This document shows, one piece after another, positions 17,101-25,129 of a DNA stretch of 64,000 bases. This stretch comes from an uncultured Methanomassiliicoccus sp. (GTDB lineage: Archaea > Thermoplasmatota > Thermoplasmata > Methanomassiliicoccales > Methanomassiliicoccaceae), in assembly GCA_905202485.1 (NCBI GenBank), contig CAJKRY010000003.1, positions 62,001 through 126,000 on the forward strand. The letters run 5' to 3'. The translations under genes were made by a program, and so were the position numbers. A model generated the notes under the pieces. It was not told the origin of the DNA and made no database searches. It saw nothing but the letters and a program-made list of their open reading frames with translations. The stretch's first letter is position 1. Every line of letters begins with the position of its first letter.

Positions 17101-20100
17101 TCCATTGGTTCAATCGACTCCAAGACCGGAATCGGTTCAAAAGAGCTTGACCGCATAGATTACAGAATCACATACCAGCAGGCTATGTGGGAAGAAGAGT
17201 TCGAAGCCAACGGCGACAACCAGCTTTATGCTTCTTCTGTAAAAGGAAAGCTGTTCTGGGACTTTGACGGCAACGGACGCTTTGATGGAAACGATGAAGT
17301 AATTGCTAACAACGACGTAATACTTTCACAGCCAGATCCTTCTGACAGCTCAAAGACAATCTTCACATCAACGGTTGAAACCGACGAGAATGGAAACTAT
17401 GTGTTTGTGGCTGCTCCTGGAAGTGACTACAACCTTTCATCGACGGTCGACGGTCATGAATATTCATACAGCTCAAGTTTCAATATCAAACTGGGCGCAA
17501 ATTACGACCTGGACATTGCCGTGAAAGCTCTGACAGTATCCGGTACCGTCAAATTAGACAACGGCTCAGCAGCTCAGAATCTGGGACTGGTTTTACTTAA
17601 CACCTCAACCGGTAAGATATACACAGCCCACACAGACGACAAGGGTGTATTCACCTTTGAGAAGATGCCAATCGGCACTTACAAGCTGATCGCTGAGGGA
17701 ATGGACATCGGAACACAGGTAGTCGAAGTCACTTCACAGCCTGTAACTGGTCTGGAATTAACAGTCAAAGAATACGTAACAGTCTCTGGTACAATCTCCG
17801 GCGGAGAATCCGAAAAGACGCTCTGGATCGAATCAAAAGACGGAGTTTACTCCTCTGAAATCCAGACCAACGGATCATTCACCCTGACTTTACCGAAGGA
17901 TACAGAATACAGCATCTATGCATACTCTGGAGACAAGGCATACCTCGGCACACTGTCTACCAAAGACTTCTCTGGTAACTACAATATTGCCTTAGGAGAT
18001 GCAACGGTCCATGAGGGCGTTGTAAAGAACAACGGCTCAGCTCAGGAAGATGCAACCCTCCTCGTGATGGGTTCCAACGGCTCATACCACAAACTGACAA
18101 CTGATAAAGACGGCAAGTTCAAAGTGCTGCTTCCGAACGGCAACTACAAAGTTTATGTATCATCTGGTTCCAGCTTCTATTGGGGCAACCTGTCTGATGA
18201 CATCAACCTCAAAGCTGACGGAACTACATTGACAGGAACCGTGAAAGACGGAAGCACTGCAATTCCTGGTGCCACCGTCAGTGTTTCAAAGGACGGCCAT
18301 ACGATCTTTACCACTACAGATGGAAGCGGCAAGTTCACACTTCCAGTTCCAACTGGTGACTACAAAGTTACAGTCAAAGCATACGGTTACTCTGATTACA
18401 CTAAAGATGTGAAATCAAGCAGTGCTTCAGCGATCACAATCTCTATGACATCTGAGAAAGTGACAGTAACTGGACACGTCACAGGAGCTCCAGCTGATAC
18501 CTCAATTAACTTCAAACCATCATCTGGAAGTTCTGAAACTGTTAAAGTACAGGAAGACGGAAGCTACTCTGTAGAACTCAGACCTGGAACATATACAGTT
18601 ACAATCGACAAAGAACTCAAGGAGAACGAATCAAAGTACTATTACTCTCAGTCTCTGACAGTTGGAGCAGGTGCATTCGTTGAATACGACATTGATGTGC
18701 CGGTCGTCTACAAGACCACTGTAGAACTCACTGGAGTAAAGGAAATTAAATCAGGAACCATCAAGTTCTTCGGCGATGAAGACAAATCAGTAAGCACCGG
18801 ATCTTCACTGACTTCCTCTGTTTACTTAGTCCCTGGAAAATATACAGTCTATGCTTCTGTAAAGGACTCTGACAACAAACAGCATGCAGCAATTGCATCC
18901 ATAACCGTCAGCAGCTCAGGCAAGCAGACACTTGCTCTGTCTGAAGCAACTGAGGTCACCGGATCTCTGAAGGACAGCACACAGACTGTGACTGCATACA
19001 TATCAGACAGTGCAGGCCACATGATTGAAGCATCAATTGAGAAAGGCGATCTGACAACAATTTACCTTCCAAAAGGCAATTACAAGATTACCTTAGAATA
19101 CCACAGCTTAGACAGTGAATCTGGAAAATATGTTTCATACACTGCAGACCAGAGCTTCACTGTGGCAGGATCAAAAGTCTCACTTGATATCGAACTGTCC
19201 AAGTCTGATTATCTTGCACATGTCTCAGGTACAACCAACATGAACTGGACCAGCTATCAGATCATCGCTTTATCCGACTCAGCTACTGACAGGGAAAGCT
19301 ACAATGTAGAGTTCAGCAACGGCATGTACTCTGTGGATCTTGCTCCTGGCCTGTACAGCCTCTATGCTGTTAACGGCAACAACGTCTACATGGGAACTTT
19401 CGAGGTCTCAGCTGACGGAGACACAACAATGAATATTGTGCTTGAGCAGGGCAAAACAGTAACACTCAGACTGAATAACGCTCCTAACGGCACTACAGTC
19501 ATTGTGTCTGACAACGCAAAATACCGCATCAACAATGCATCTGGATCAACCCAGGTAGTTCTCCCAGACGGTGAATACCTCGTGGAAGCTACAGCCAAGA
19601 CAACCAGCGGAAACATAACCAATGTTTACTCTGCATACACAGGCTTTGTTGTAGGCAAAGACGGATCAAACTCCGTCGACATCAACCTGCAGCTTCAGAA
19701 ACGCGGCAGCTATACCGTCAATACTGGAGCAGCAAAGACCGTCAATGCGGGTCAGACTGTAACGTTCGATGTGACAATCACCAACACCGGCAATGTCGAT
19801 GACGAGTACAAGCTCGACACCACAGCAGGCGAAGACTGGAAAGTAACCGTTGACAAAGAAACGATCTCTGTCGCAGCCGGTCAGAGTGGTACGTTCAGAG
19901 TAACAGTCGAGACGCCTGAAGGCGCTCTGGTGGATCACGACCCTGTCATGTTAAATGTAAAATCACTGGGTAAGATCGGAGCCGGAGAGTCCAGCACTGA
20001 ACTCGAAGTGAATGTTAACCCGACATACAATGCGCCTAAGATAACCGTGGAACAGGTAACAACAAACGGTTCAACTGTGAAGTTCAACTTCAAAGTTGAG

Positions 20101-20520
20101 AATGCCAGCAACACCACCGACAGCTACAAGGTCGAACTCATGAACAAGAGCGAAATTGAGAGCGCCGGATGGACCGTAAAACTTGGCTCAGAGAAGATCT
20201 CTGACCTTGACGCTGGTAAAGTCAAGACCGTCGAAGTTACTCTGGAACGCGGTGAAAACGCAAGAAACGATGTATCTGTCACTCTGAGAGTTACATCTGA
20301 AAACGATAGTTCAAAGGTTGCAAACGAATCAGCAAAGATGTCTACTGCGGACCTTTCAGTTGATGGAAACACAACAAACGAAGGTTCAGGAGCTTCTGAT
20401 TCCGCACCTACTATGCCTAACTCAGTGTGGATCGTTATAGCGCTTATAGTGCTGCTTCTGGTGGCTACTGTGATCGTTAACGTAAACAAGGGGGTGTTTG
20501 GACGCAGAAGAAAGAGGTAA
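14167..20520 (+). CDS. aglB: STT3/AglB oligosaccharyltransferase fused to long extracellular beta-sandwich repeats
   Basis: Membrane enzyme that transfers lipid-linked glycans to asparagine; 2117 residues, about twice the usual AglB length. Residues about 38-510 form the multi-span STT3 core, with GGYDAYYHQH (catalytic Asp region near 75) and SEADYFG as the second acidic motif. The WWDYG sequon-recognition motif is divergent and reads VWNGYG near 590. From about 918 to 1850 comes a chain of carboxypeptidase-regulatory-like/Ig-like modules, each with a G-T/V...DENG(E/N)Y or DGKF...G(N/T)YKV pattern. Two NEW3-like domains follow (about 1851-2070; NTGNVDDEYKL, ENASNTTDSYKV). A C-terminal membrane span (about 2087-2107) ends in RRRKR. 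Probably a surface-layer glycosylation enzyme tethered at both ends. The following secreted protein gene is coupled. Confidence 0.85.
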   Translation: MESDEGKPAERLRWDLKRPNRGTTSSSHGFKDWLRGRWSTVLILVAIIFLALFVRSYFGYSTSVDGGFLIAGGYDAYYHQHIIEYINSQHSHLLWDEAFNYPFGMNNPIPPLYDWSVAITGQVISAVTGMAVNDASAFALLFSSAIWGALACIPIFLIGKTLVNRRVGLMAAFLYAIMSGSVIKTVFSEADYFGMALFFATFALYFMIRSLQSSKASNAVGSWKSGFKEHLNNKRSLIFAVMAGTCLAAVAFMWTGYTFLVSIVLIYFLVQAFINRFKNVDITGELISMVVMLGVTFLFIAPVYYQLGFMGSLTPAFLLFLGTIVIGLISIFSKELPWILSIPVMLVVLVVGLVAIHFVWPGVLSATLFGVDYSIFNTISLTNESFSKYVLSFGAITFWLALIGAAWAVLKIRKSTSSVLVFAAVATVLYMYLATVSSGFIYLATPIFAIASAWVLGYIIDKLHFEDISRNIVGFWSNPTHNLRKVFNLKHVVGVLFIVVMILVPNAWGAVDAAIPYSDKAEYDEGVFDAMPDFLHPSGIDSYDELSSLWYLGAFSYYLTLDDSYLAQALDWLSKQNIDVVNIGDKPAVMVWNGYGPQVVQNGSHPVLSSQMYSDAEFTSAFLTAKSEEEGIALLVIRALEYDYSENNNAFSSEVRNILGEDLANKLTDIFENPSKYIQTVLDDPDTYGHRTSDLSATNAKYAVASHELASSDDLIQIYSDIRNVTDLDFGYFMFDSSIYPLGYQSQGVLYVAASLSDYVLDSYTGAPTDFYSISAYVYNPNTSSLSVVDAKDIPAGYTVISYMLSYTDTFYNSILYKSFMGSSGSGNAGMGLAHFKQVYQTAYYNPYDLADDADNAAKEEYNKHWKIISIEEAKDIQKKIDAGEWKDPETGETGTVDFTRYPNAGGAVILDYYNGAVLKGTVTSEIDNLPLEGVHVSAVDEMGVVHETVETDENGEYTLHLPYGDADDDWNGIEVVYSIGSIDSKTGIGSKELDRIDYRITYQQAMWEEEFEANGDNQLYASSVKGKLFWDFDGNGRFDGNDEVIANNDVILSQPDPSDSSKTIFTSTVETDENGNYVFVAAPGSDYNLSSTVDGHEYSYSSSFNIKLGANYDLDIAVKALTVSGTVKLDNGSAAQNLGLVLLNTSTGKIYTAHTDDKGVFTFEKMPIGTYKLIAEGMDIGTQVVEVTSQPVTGLELTVKEYVTVSGTISGGESEKTLWIESKDGVYSSEIQTNGSFTLTLPKDTEYSIYAYSGDKAYLGTLSTKDFSGNYNIALGDATVHEGVVKNNGSAQEDATLLVMGSNGSYHKLTTDKDGKFKVLLPNGNYKVYVSSGSSFYWGNLSDDINLKADGTTLTGTVKDGSTAIPGATVSVSKDGHTIFTTTDGSGKFTLPVPTGDYKVTVKAYGYSDYTKDVKSSSASAITISMTSEKVTVTGHVTGAPADTSINFKPSSGSSETVKVQEDGSYSVELRPGTYTVTIDKELKENESKYYYSQSLTVGAGAFVEYDIDVPVVYKTTVELTGVKEIKSGTIKFFGDEDKSVSTGSSLTSSVYLVPGKYTVYASVKDSDNKQHAAIASITVSSSGKQTLALSEATEVTGSLKDSTQTVTAYISDSAGHMIEASIEKGDLTTIYLPKGNYKITLEYHSLDSESGKYVSYTADQSFTVAGSKVSLDIELSKSDYLAHVSGTTNMNWTSYQIIALSDSATDRESYNVEFSNGMYSVDLAPGLYSLYAVNGNNVYMGTFEVSADGDTTMNIVLEQGKTVTLRLNNAPNGTTVIVSDNAKYRINNASGSTQVVLPDGEYLVEATAKTTSGNITNVYSAYTGFVVGKDGSNSVDINLQLQKRGSYTVNTGAAKTVNAGQTVTFDVTITNTGNVDDEYKLDTTAGEDWKVTVDKETISVAAGQSGTFRVTVETPEGALVDHDPVMLNVKSLGKIGAGESSTELEVNVNPTYNAPKITVEQVTTNGSTVKFNFKVENASNTTDSYKVELMNKSEIESAGWTVKLGSEKISDLDAGKVKTVEVTLERGENARNDVSVTLRVTSENDSSKVANESAKMSTADLSVDGNTTNEGSGASDSAPTMPNSVWIVIALIVLLLVATVIVNVNKGVFGRRRKR

Positions 20521-20534
20521 TCGCATCTGCAGCA

Positions 20535-21281
20535 GTGTTCGCACTGCTGCTAACTTTTTGTCTTATAGCTCTTCCAGTAGCAAATGCTGCTCTGGGGGCT
20601 GAAGACAAAGACTATAAGGTAACATTTGAAGGAATGAATTTCGTAGCCCCCGAAGGAGACGAAACAATTAAAGTGACAGTTGCAGACCTTCAGAAGTACA
20701 GCTACTCTGTGAAGGCTGACGGCGGAAAATTAAACGGAAGTTCCTCTAATTACACCGGAAGCACTACGGACGGAACATTCTCGTTCAAATATACCGCACC
20801 AAAGAATCTGGGAAAGGTTACGATAACCGTCACGATCGAATCTTCAGAAATCACTGGTGGAAAGCTTACAAGGACCTACACAATGGACGTCGTCAACGTC
20901 TATCAGGTCTCTGTAAATGTCAAGAACGCAGGCGGAATGACAGTTGAAGTGCCGGTTAAGCTGTACATTGACGGCAGTCTGTACCGTACAGATATGATTG
21001 AGATAAAAGCATCCGACGAGGCAACTAAACTGACGCTTGATATCAATGCAGGCGCTCTCAAAGGCGGTCAGCACAACTATGAAATCGTCATTGACGAAAA
21101 GTACAGCGGGCTGATCAGCTTCGGCGACTCTGAAAAACTGTCTGCTACCGGTACATTCTATACTGGTGACGGCGGCTGGGGAATAATCTCCATCGTGCTC
21201 TCTATCGTGGTTGTCATAATGGTGATCGTTTTCATCTACGTTTATTTCAACCGCGGAAAGAAGAAAAAGCGCAAAAAGTAA
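20535..21281 (+). CDS. Secreted, C-terminally membrane-anchored Ig-like protein
   Basis: About 248 residues. An N-terminal hydrophobic signal segment ends in PVANAA, followed by a beta-rich ectodomain with NGSS and NYTGS sequons, a C-terminal span (about 217-240) and a lysine-rich cytoplasmic tail. No enzyme motif is seen. The GTG at 20535 gives a signal peptide lacking positive charges. Reading on upstream in frame to an ACG at 20502 (inside the end of aglB) would add QKKEVIASAA, a better signal-peptide start, so the true start may be a non-standard codon overlapping aglB. Context suggests a partner of the AglB fusion at the cell surface. Confidence 0.7.
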   Translation: MFALLLTFCLIALPVANAALGAEDKDYKVTFEGMNFVAPEGDETIKVTVADLQKYSYSVKADGGKLNGSSSNYTGSTTDGTFSFKYTAPKNLGKVTITVTIESSEITGGKLTRTYTMDVVNVYQVSVNVKNAGGMTVEVPVKLYIDGSLYRTDMIEIKASDEATKLTLDINAGALKGGQHNYEIVIDEKYSGLISFGDSEKLSATGTFYTGDGGWGIISIVLSIVVVIMVIVFIYVYFNRGKKKKRKK

Positions 21282-21368
21282 CCTCAAACCCTTTCCTTTT
21301 TCCTTTTATTTTTGTCCGCTAGAGTCAGGGACTAATCGTAAATACTGTTTGATCTTTATTGTAGTTTA

Positions 21369-21692
21369 ATGTCCGAAAATGCGATTGAGATTTCACAGGA
21401 TAACTTTGAAAAGATCACAAAAGAGAATTCTAAATTGATTATTGACTGCTGGGCTCCCTGGTGCGGACCCTGCAGGATGATGGGCCCTATAATCGACAAT
21501 CTGGCAGTCAAACATGCCGGCGATGTGGCTTTTGGAAAAATCAATGTTGACGATAATCCCGTTATTTCAGCAAAATATGGAATCTCTGCTATACCTACTC
21601 TGCTTTTATTCAAAGACGGGGAGTTTGTGACTCAGAGCGTAGGACTCATGCCTGAAAAGGAAATTGAGACCTGGATGAGCAATCATTTCTAA
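21369..21692 (+). CDS. trxA: Thioredoxin
   Basis: A 107-residue thioredoxin with active site WAPWCGPCRMM near residue 30, INVDDNP and the cis-proline ISAIPTLLLF. It reduces protein disulfides in the cytoplasm and is a likely electron donor for peroxiredoxins such as the one at 52.8 kb. The 3' end overlaps the convergent translin gene by four bases. Confidence 0.95.
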   Translation: MSENAIEISQDNFEKITKENSKLIIDCWAPWCGPCRMMGPIIDNLAVKHAGDVAFGKINVDDNPVISAKYGISAIPTLLLFKDGEFVTQSVGLMPEKEIETWMSNHF

Positions 21693-22309
21693 TGCAGATT
21701 CTGGGATAAGCTGTCAATTTTCTTCTGCAGCCTTGCAGAATTGAGTGCAACAGCAACATCCCCTCTTGTTTTTTCCAGCAGCGATCTTGCAATATCCTGT
21801 TTGCGCCTTATTGATATTAAAGCGTCAGGATAGTCAAACATCATAATCATCTGAAACAGTTCTTCCATAATATCGAGGTATTTTGCCGATTCTTCAGGAT
21901 TGCCTTCTCTTAATTTTTCCAGTGCAAAGCGCCTCAGCTCCCCGATGGTATCTGCCAGACCAAGAAGGTAAGCGTTTACCGGGATTCCCATATCATCAGG
22001 GTCCGGTATGTCTTTGTCATTAAGCAGTGCAATCAGAATTGTTGCTTCAGCAAGCTCCTGCAGAGCACCTTCCACCAGACCGGAATGCCAGAGTTCAGGG
22101 TAGGCATCCAAAAGTGATCTGAGGCGGTGCGTTTCATCAATGGCCTCATGCATCATCAGCGAGGTTTCTCCGCCGCTGTGGATTGCATGCACAATGCTTC
22201 CTGAAAGACGTGTGATTACTCTGGCTGATTTAATTGCTATTTCTCTGACTTGGTATTTCTCTTCTAGTCTAGCTTCAATTGTATTTGCCACGTCTTCCAA
22301 GTTTTTCAT
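21689..22309 (-). CDS. Translin family protein
   Basis: A 206-residue all-helical protein with the archaeal translin pattern: an N-terminal ARLEEKYQVREIAIKSARVITRLSG-like helix, an ELAEATILIALL segment and a later GLADTIGELRRFALEKL helix. Translin/TRAX proteins bind and process RNA or single-stranded DNA; archaeal homologues form octamers. The precise role here is unknown. It is transcribed toward thioredoxin and ends inside its stop region. Confidence 0.85.
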   Translation of the reverse strand: MKNLEDVANTIEARLEEKYQVREIAIKSARVITRLSGSIVHAIHSGGETSLMMHEAIDETHRLRSLLDAYPELWHSGLVEGALQELAEATILIALLNDKDIPDPDDMGIPVNAYLLGLADTIGELRRFALEKLREGNPEESAKYLDIMEELFQMIMMFDYPDALISIRRKQDIARSLLEKTRGDVAVALNSARLQKKIDSLSQNLH

Positions 22310-22370
22310 ATGCTGATATAGAGAGATATGAGAGTATTAATTCATTTGTATAATTTTTCTACTCAGGTTT

Positions 22371-22407
22371 GAAAAAAGAGACTGACGCACACGGCGGTGC
22401 GTTCAGT
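22371..22407 (-). terminator. Terminator after purD
   Basis: On the minus strand, a stem of ten pairs with a single bulge (22381-22390 with 22397-22407) is followed three bases later by a run of six T (complement of 22372-22377). This is the shape of a hairpin-plus-U-run terminator for purD. Confidence 0.65.
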
Positions 22408-22417
22408 CTTTCTAAGA

Positions 22418-23740
22418 TCATCCTCTGATCTGATTCATATGGTCCATTCTTTTCTGCACTAATTCTGCTCTTCCGATGTCATGGCGCACGAATAGTGCGC
22501 TTCCCTTGACATGCATAAGAGCTTTTTCGCAGACTTTTTCAGCTTCTTCCAGTGTGTCAGCTATTCCTACAACTCCGGCAGAACGGGAAGTGGTGGTGTA
22601 AATCTTATCTCCTTTTTTATCTACCATTGCGTAGTAGACCATTGCTCCTTCGTTTTCTATTGATTTTTCATCGATGGAGATTTCTTTTCCTGCCTTAGGT
22701 TCAGTTCCGTATCCTTCTGGAACCACATACTTGCACACTGTGGCTTTGTTAGAGAATGAAACGCGGTCAGCATTCAGCCTTCCAGATGCTATTCCTGAGC
22801 ATATGTCTGTGAAAGATGAGGATAAAATTGACAGTACGTTCATTGCTTCCGGGTCTCCGAATCTTGCGTTGAACTCTATGACGCGCGGTCCTTCCTTCGT
22901 CAGCATGAATTGGCCGTAGAGCACTCCTTTGTACGGGCAGCCTTCTTCCCTCATGGCGGCAACAGTCTTTTTCATGATATCTAGGGCGGCTTCGTAGTCT
23001 TGAGGCCTTACGAACGGCATGCCGTGGTCTTCCATTGTATAAGATCCCATGCCGCCGGTGTTGGGCCCGACATCTCCGTCATAAGCACGCTTGTGATCCT
23101 GAACCAGGGGAGTGGGAATTACATTCCTGCCGTCGCAGAATGCCTGCAGGGTAAATTCTTCTCCTACTGCTTTTTCTTCTAGAATCACACCGGCTCCGCC
23201 GATATTGTTTTTGAAAATTTCCTCAATGTAGCCCAGGGCTTCCTTCTTGTTTTTGAGATGCTCTCCCATGACTTTGACGCCTTTTCCTCCGGTGAGTCCG
23301 ATCGGCTTAATGACCAGCTCTTTGTTGGTGTCTTTAATGTAAGCCTTAGCTCTGCTGAATTCATCAAACGCCGCGAAATCAAGATTGCCTGGAACTTTAT
23401 GCCTGCGCATGATGGTTCTTGCAAATGATTTAGAGGTCTCCAGACGGGCGGCAGCCTTGCTGGGACCGACACAGCCTATGCCCTCATCTTCCAAAACATC
23501 TACCAATCCAGCCTCAAGCGGGGATTCCGGTCCGATTACTGCAAGATCGATGGAGTGCTTTGATGCAAACTGCGCAACCCTTTCTACATCTGTCTCAGGA
23601 ATCAGTTCATACTCTACAGAGATGTTTGCTATTCCTGGATTGTTGTTTTTCATAACTGAATAGACTTCTGTTCCGCTTCTGTTCAGAGCTGCGGCGATAG
23701 CATTTTCTCGCCCGCCACCACCTACTACTAGAGCTTTCAT
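22418..23740 (-). CDS. purD: Phosphoribosylamine-glycine ligase
   Basis: Second step of purine synthesis, forming GAR from phosphoribosylamine, glycine and ATP. The 440-residue ATP-grasp protein starts MKALVVGGGGRENAIAAAL, with IGPESPLEAGLVD, the ATP-binding GLTGGKGVKV near residue 140, GPNTGGMGSY, and EFNARFGDPEAMNVL in the metal site. An upstream in-frame ATG at 23761 would add MWLLGFT, which the family lacks, so 23740 was chosen. PurM is encoded at 48.7 kb. Confidence 0.95.
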   Translation of the reverse strand: MKALVVGGGGRENAIAAALNRSGTEVYSVMKNNNPGIANISVEYELIPETDVERVAQFASKHSIDLAVIGPESPLEAGLVDVLEDEGIGCVGPSKAAARLETSKSFARTIMRRHKVPGNLDFAAFDEFSRAKAYIKDTNKELVIKPIGLTGGKGVKVMGEHLKNKKEALGYIEEIFKNNIGGAGVILEEKAVGEEFTLQAFCDGRNVIPTPLVQDHKRAYDGDVGPNTGGMGSYTMEDHGMPFVRPQDYEAALDIMKKTVAAMREEGCPYKGVLYGQFMLTKEGPRVIEFNARFGDPEAMNVLSILSSSFTDICSGIASGRLNADRVSFSNKATVCKYVVPEGYGTEPKAGKEISIDEKSIENEGAMVYYAMVDKKGDKIYTTTSRSAGVVGIADTLEEAEKVCEKALMHVKGSALFVRHDIGRAELVQKRMDHMNQIRG

Positions 23741-23833
23741 GGTGAATCCTAGCAGCCACAATGATAACTAAGTAAAAAAAGATGCTCAAGGGGGAAGTTC
23801 AAAAAGGATGAGAGACATGCGCGTAGCGGTCTA

Positions 23834-25129
23834 ATGAGTTACTCACCTTTCATTTCCGAACTTATCAAAAAGTTAGATGCCAAAGAAGGCGACGCGCTGT
23901 CAATCAAGAACGGCGAACGCGAGTATGTTGGTACGTTAATGCCTCATCATGAATTTAGTCTTGAGGATATTATAATTCTTAAATTATCAAACGGCTACAA
24001 CATAGGCATCAAAGTATCTGAATCATCCTCTGTGAAACTGATATCCAAAGGAACCGCCAAAGAGAAAAATCCCAGACCTGAACAGCACTCTGATGGAAAG
24101 ACCGTGTCAGTCTTAGGAACAGGCGGGACCATTGCCAGCTATGTGGACTACCGCACAGGCGCGGTGCATCCTGCTTTGTCCGCAGGAGATCTGGTGGCTG
24201 CTGTGCCTGAAATCAAAGACATCTGCGATGTGAAGGCCGAAGTGCTGTTTTCCATCTTCTCTGAAAACATGAAGGTAGAAAACTGGCAGACAATTGCACA
24301 GGAAGCCGCAGACCGCATTAATGCCGGAGCAGAAGGATGCATAATTCCTCACGGAACTGATACGCTCGGTTATACTTCAGCAGCATTATCTTTCATGCTC
24401 GGCGACCTGCCGAAACCCGTAGTTCTTGTGGGCGCGCAGAGATCTTCAGACAGACCTTCTTCCGATGCCTATACAAATCTAGTGTCTGCAGCGAGATTCA
24501 TCGTGAACACGGACGCTGCCGAGGTCTTCGCTTTAATGCATGCTTCTTCCTCTGATTCCTCAGCTGCAGTGCACAGGGGAACGAAAGTCAGAAAAATGCA
24601 TACCTCCAGAAGAGATGCATTCAAGAGTGTCAATTCTCCAGTCATAGCCACCGTCGATTTTGAGGGCGGCATTGATTTCCATGCTGAATATAAAAGGAAG
24701 AATGAGGGAAAAGTTCATGCACGGACGGAAATGGAAACAAACGTTGCTTTGCTGCAGTACTTCCCGGGCATGAGCCCCTTAATGTTCAGCAAGATTCTTC
24801 ATGAGAGCGCGGGAGTCGTGATTTCCGGAACCGGCCTGGGACATGTTTCTGCCGAAATGGCCCAGGAGATAAAGTCTGCAGTCGGTGGCGGAACTTCTGT
24901 GGTGATGACTTCCCAGTGCCTTTACGGCCGCACCAATCTGAATGTGTACAACACAGGAAGGGATCTGATCTCTGCAGGTGTCATTCCCGGAGAAGACATG
25001 CTTCCCGAGACCGCATACGTCAAACTGATGTGGGTTCTTGCCCAGACTTCAGATAAAGACAAGGTTTACGAGATGATGAGAACTAATCTCCGCGGTGAAA
25101 TCACAGACAGGAGGGATATCAGTGAGTGA
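23834..25129 (+). CDS. gatD: Glutamyl-tRNA(Gln) amidotransferase subunit D
   Basis: Asparaginase-like subunit of the archaeal GatDE amidotransferase; it releases ammonia from glutamine or asparagine for conversion of Glu-tRNA(Gln) to Gln-tRNA(Gln). The 431 residues comprise an N-terminal AnsA-like small domain (1-90) and the L-asparaginase domain with LGTGGTIASYVDYRTGAV near 95, IPHGTDTLGYT near 174 and the catalytic lysine region RKMHTSRRDAF near 250. It overlaps gatE by eight bases. Its presence implies that Gln-tRNA is made indirectly. Confidence 0.96.
   Translation: MSYSPFISELIKKLDAKEGDALSIKNGEREYVGTLMPHHEFSLEDIIILKLSNGYNIGIKVSESSSVKLISKGTAKEKNPRPEQHSDGKTVSVLGTGGTIASYVDYRTGAVHPALSAGDLVAAVPEIKDICDVKAEVLFSIFSENMKVENWQTIAQEAADRINAGAEGCIIPHGTDTLGYTSAALSFMLGDLPKPVVLVGAQRSSDRPSSDAYTNLVSAARFIVNTDAAEVFALMHASSSDSSAAVHRGTKVRKMHTSRRDAFKSVNSPVIATVDFEGGIDFHAEYKRKNEGKVHARTEMETNVALLQYFPGMSPLMFSKILHESAGVVISGTGLGHVSAEMAQEIKSAVGGGTSVVMTSQCLYGRTNLNVYNTGRDLISAGVIPGEDMLPETAYVKLMWVLAQTSDKDKVYEMMRTNLRGEITDRRDISE

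Noticed and set aside
17500..19700. Possible recent tandem DNA duplication in the aglB repeat region
   Set aside because: The modules share only a protein-level pattern; at the DNA level they are well diverged, so they are old repeats.
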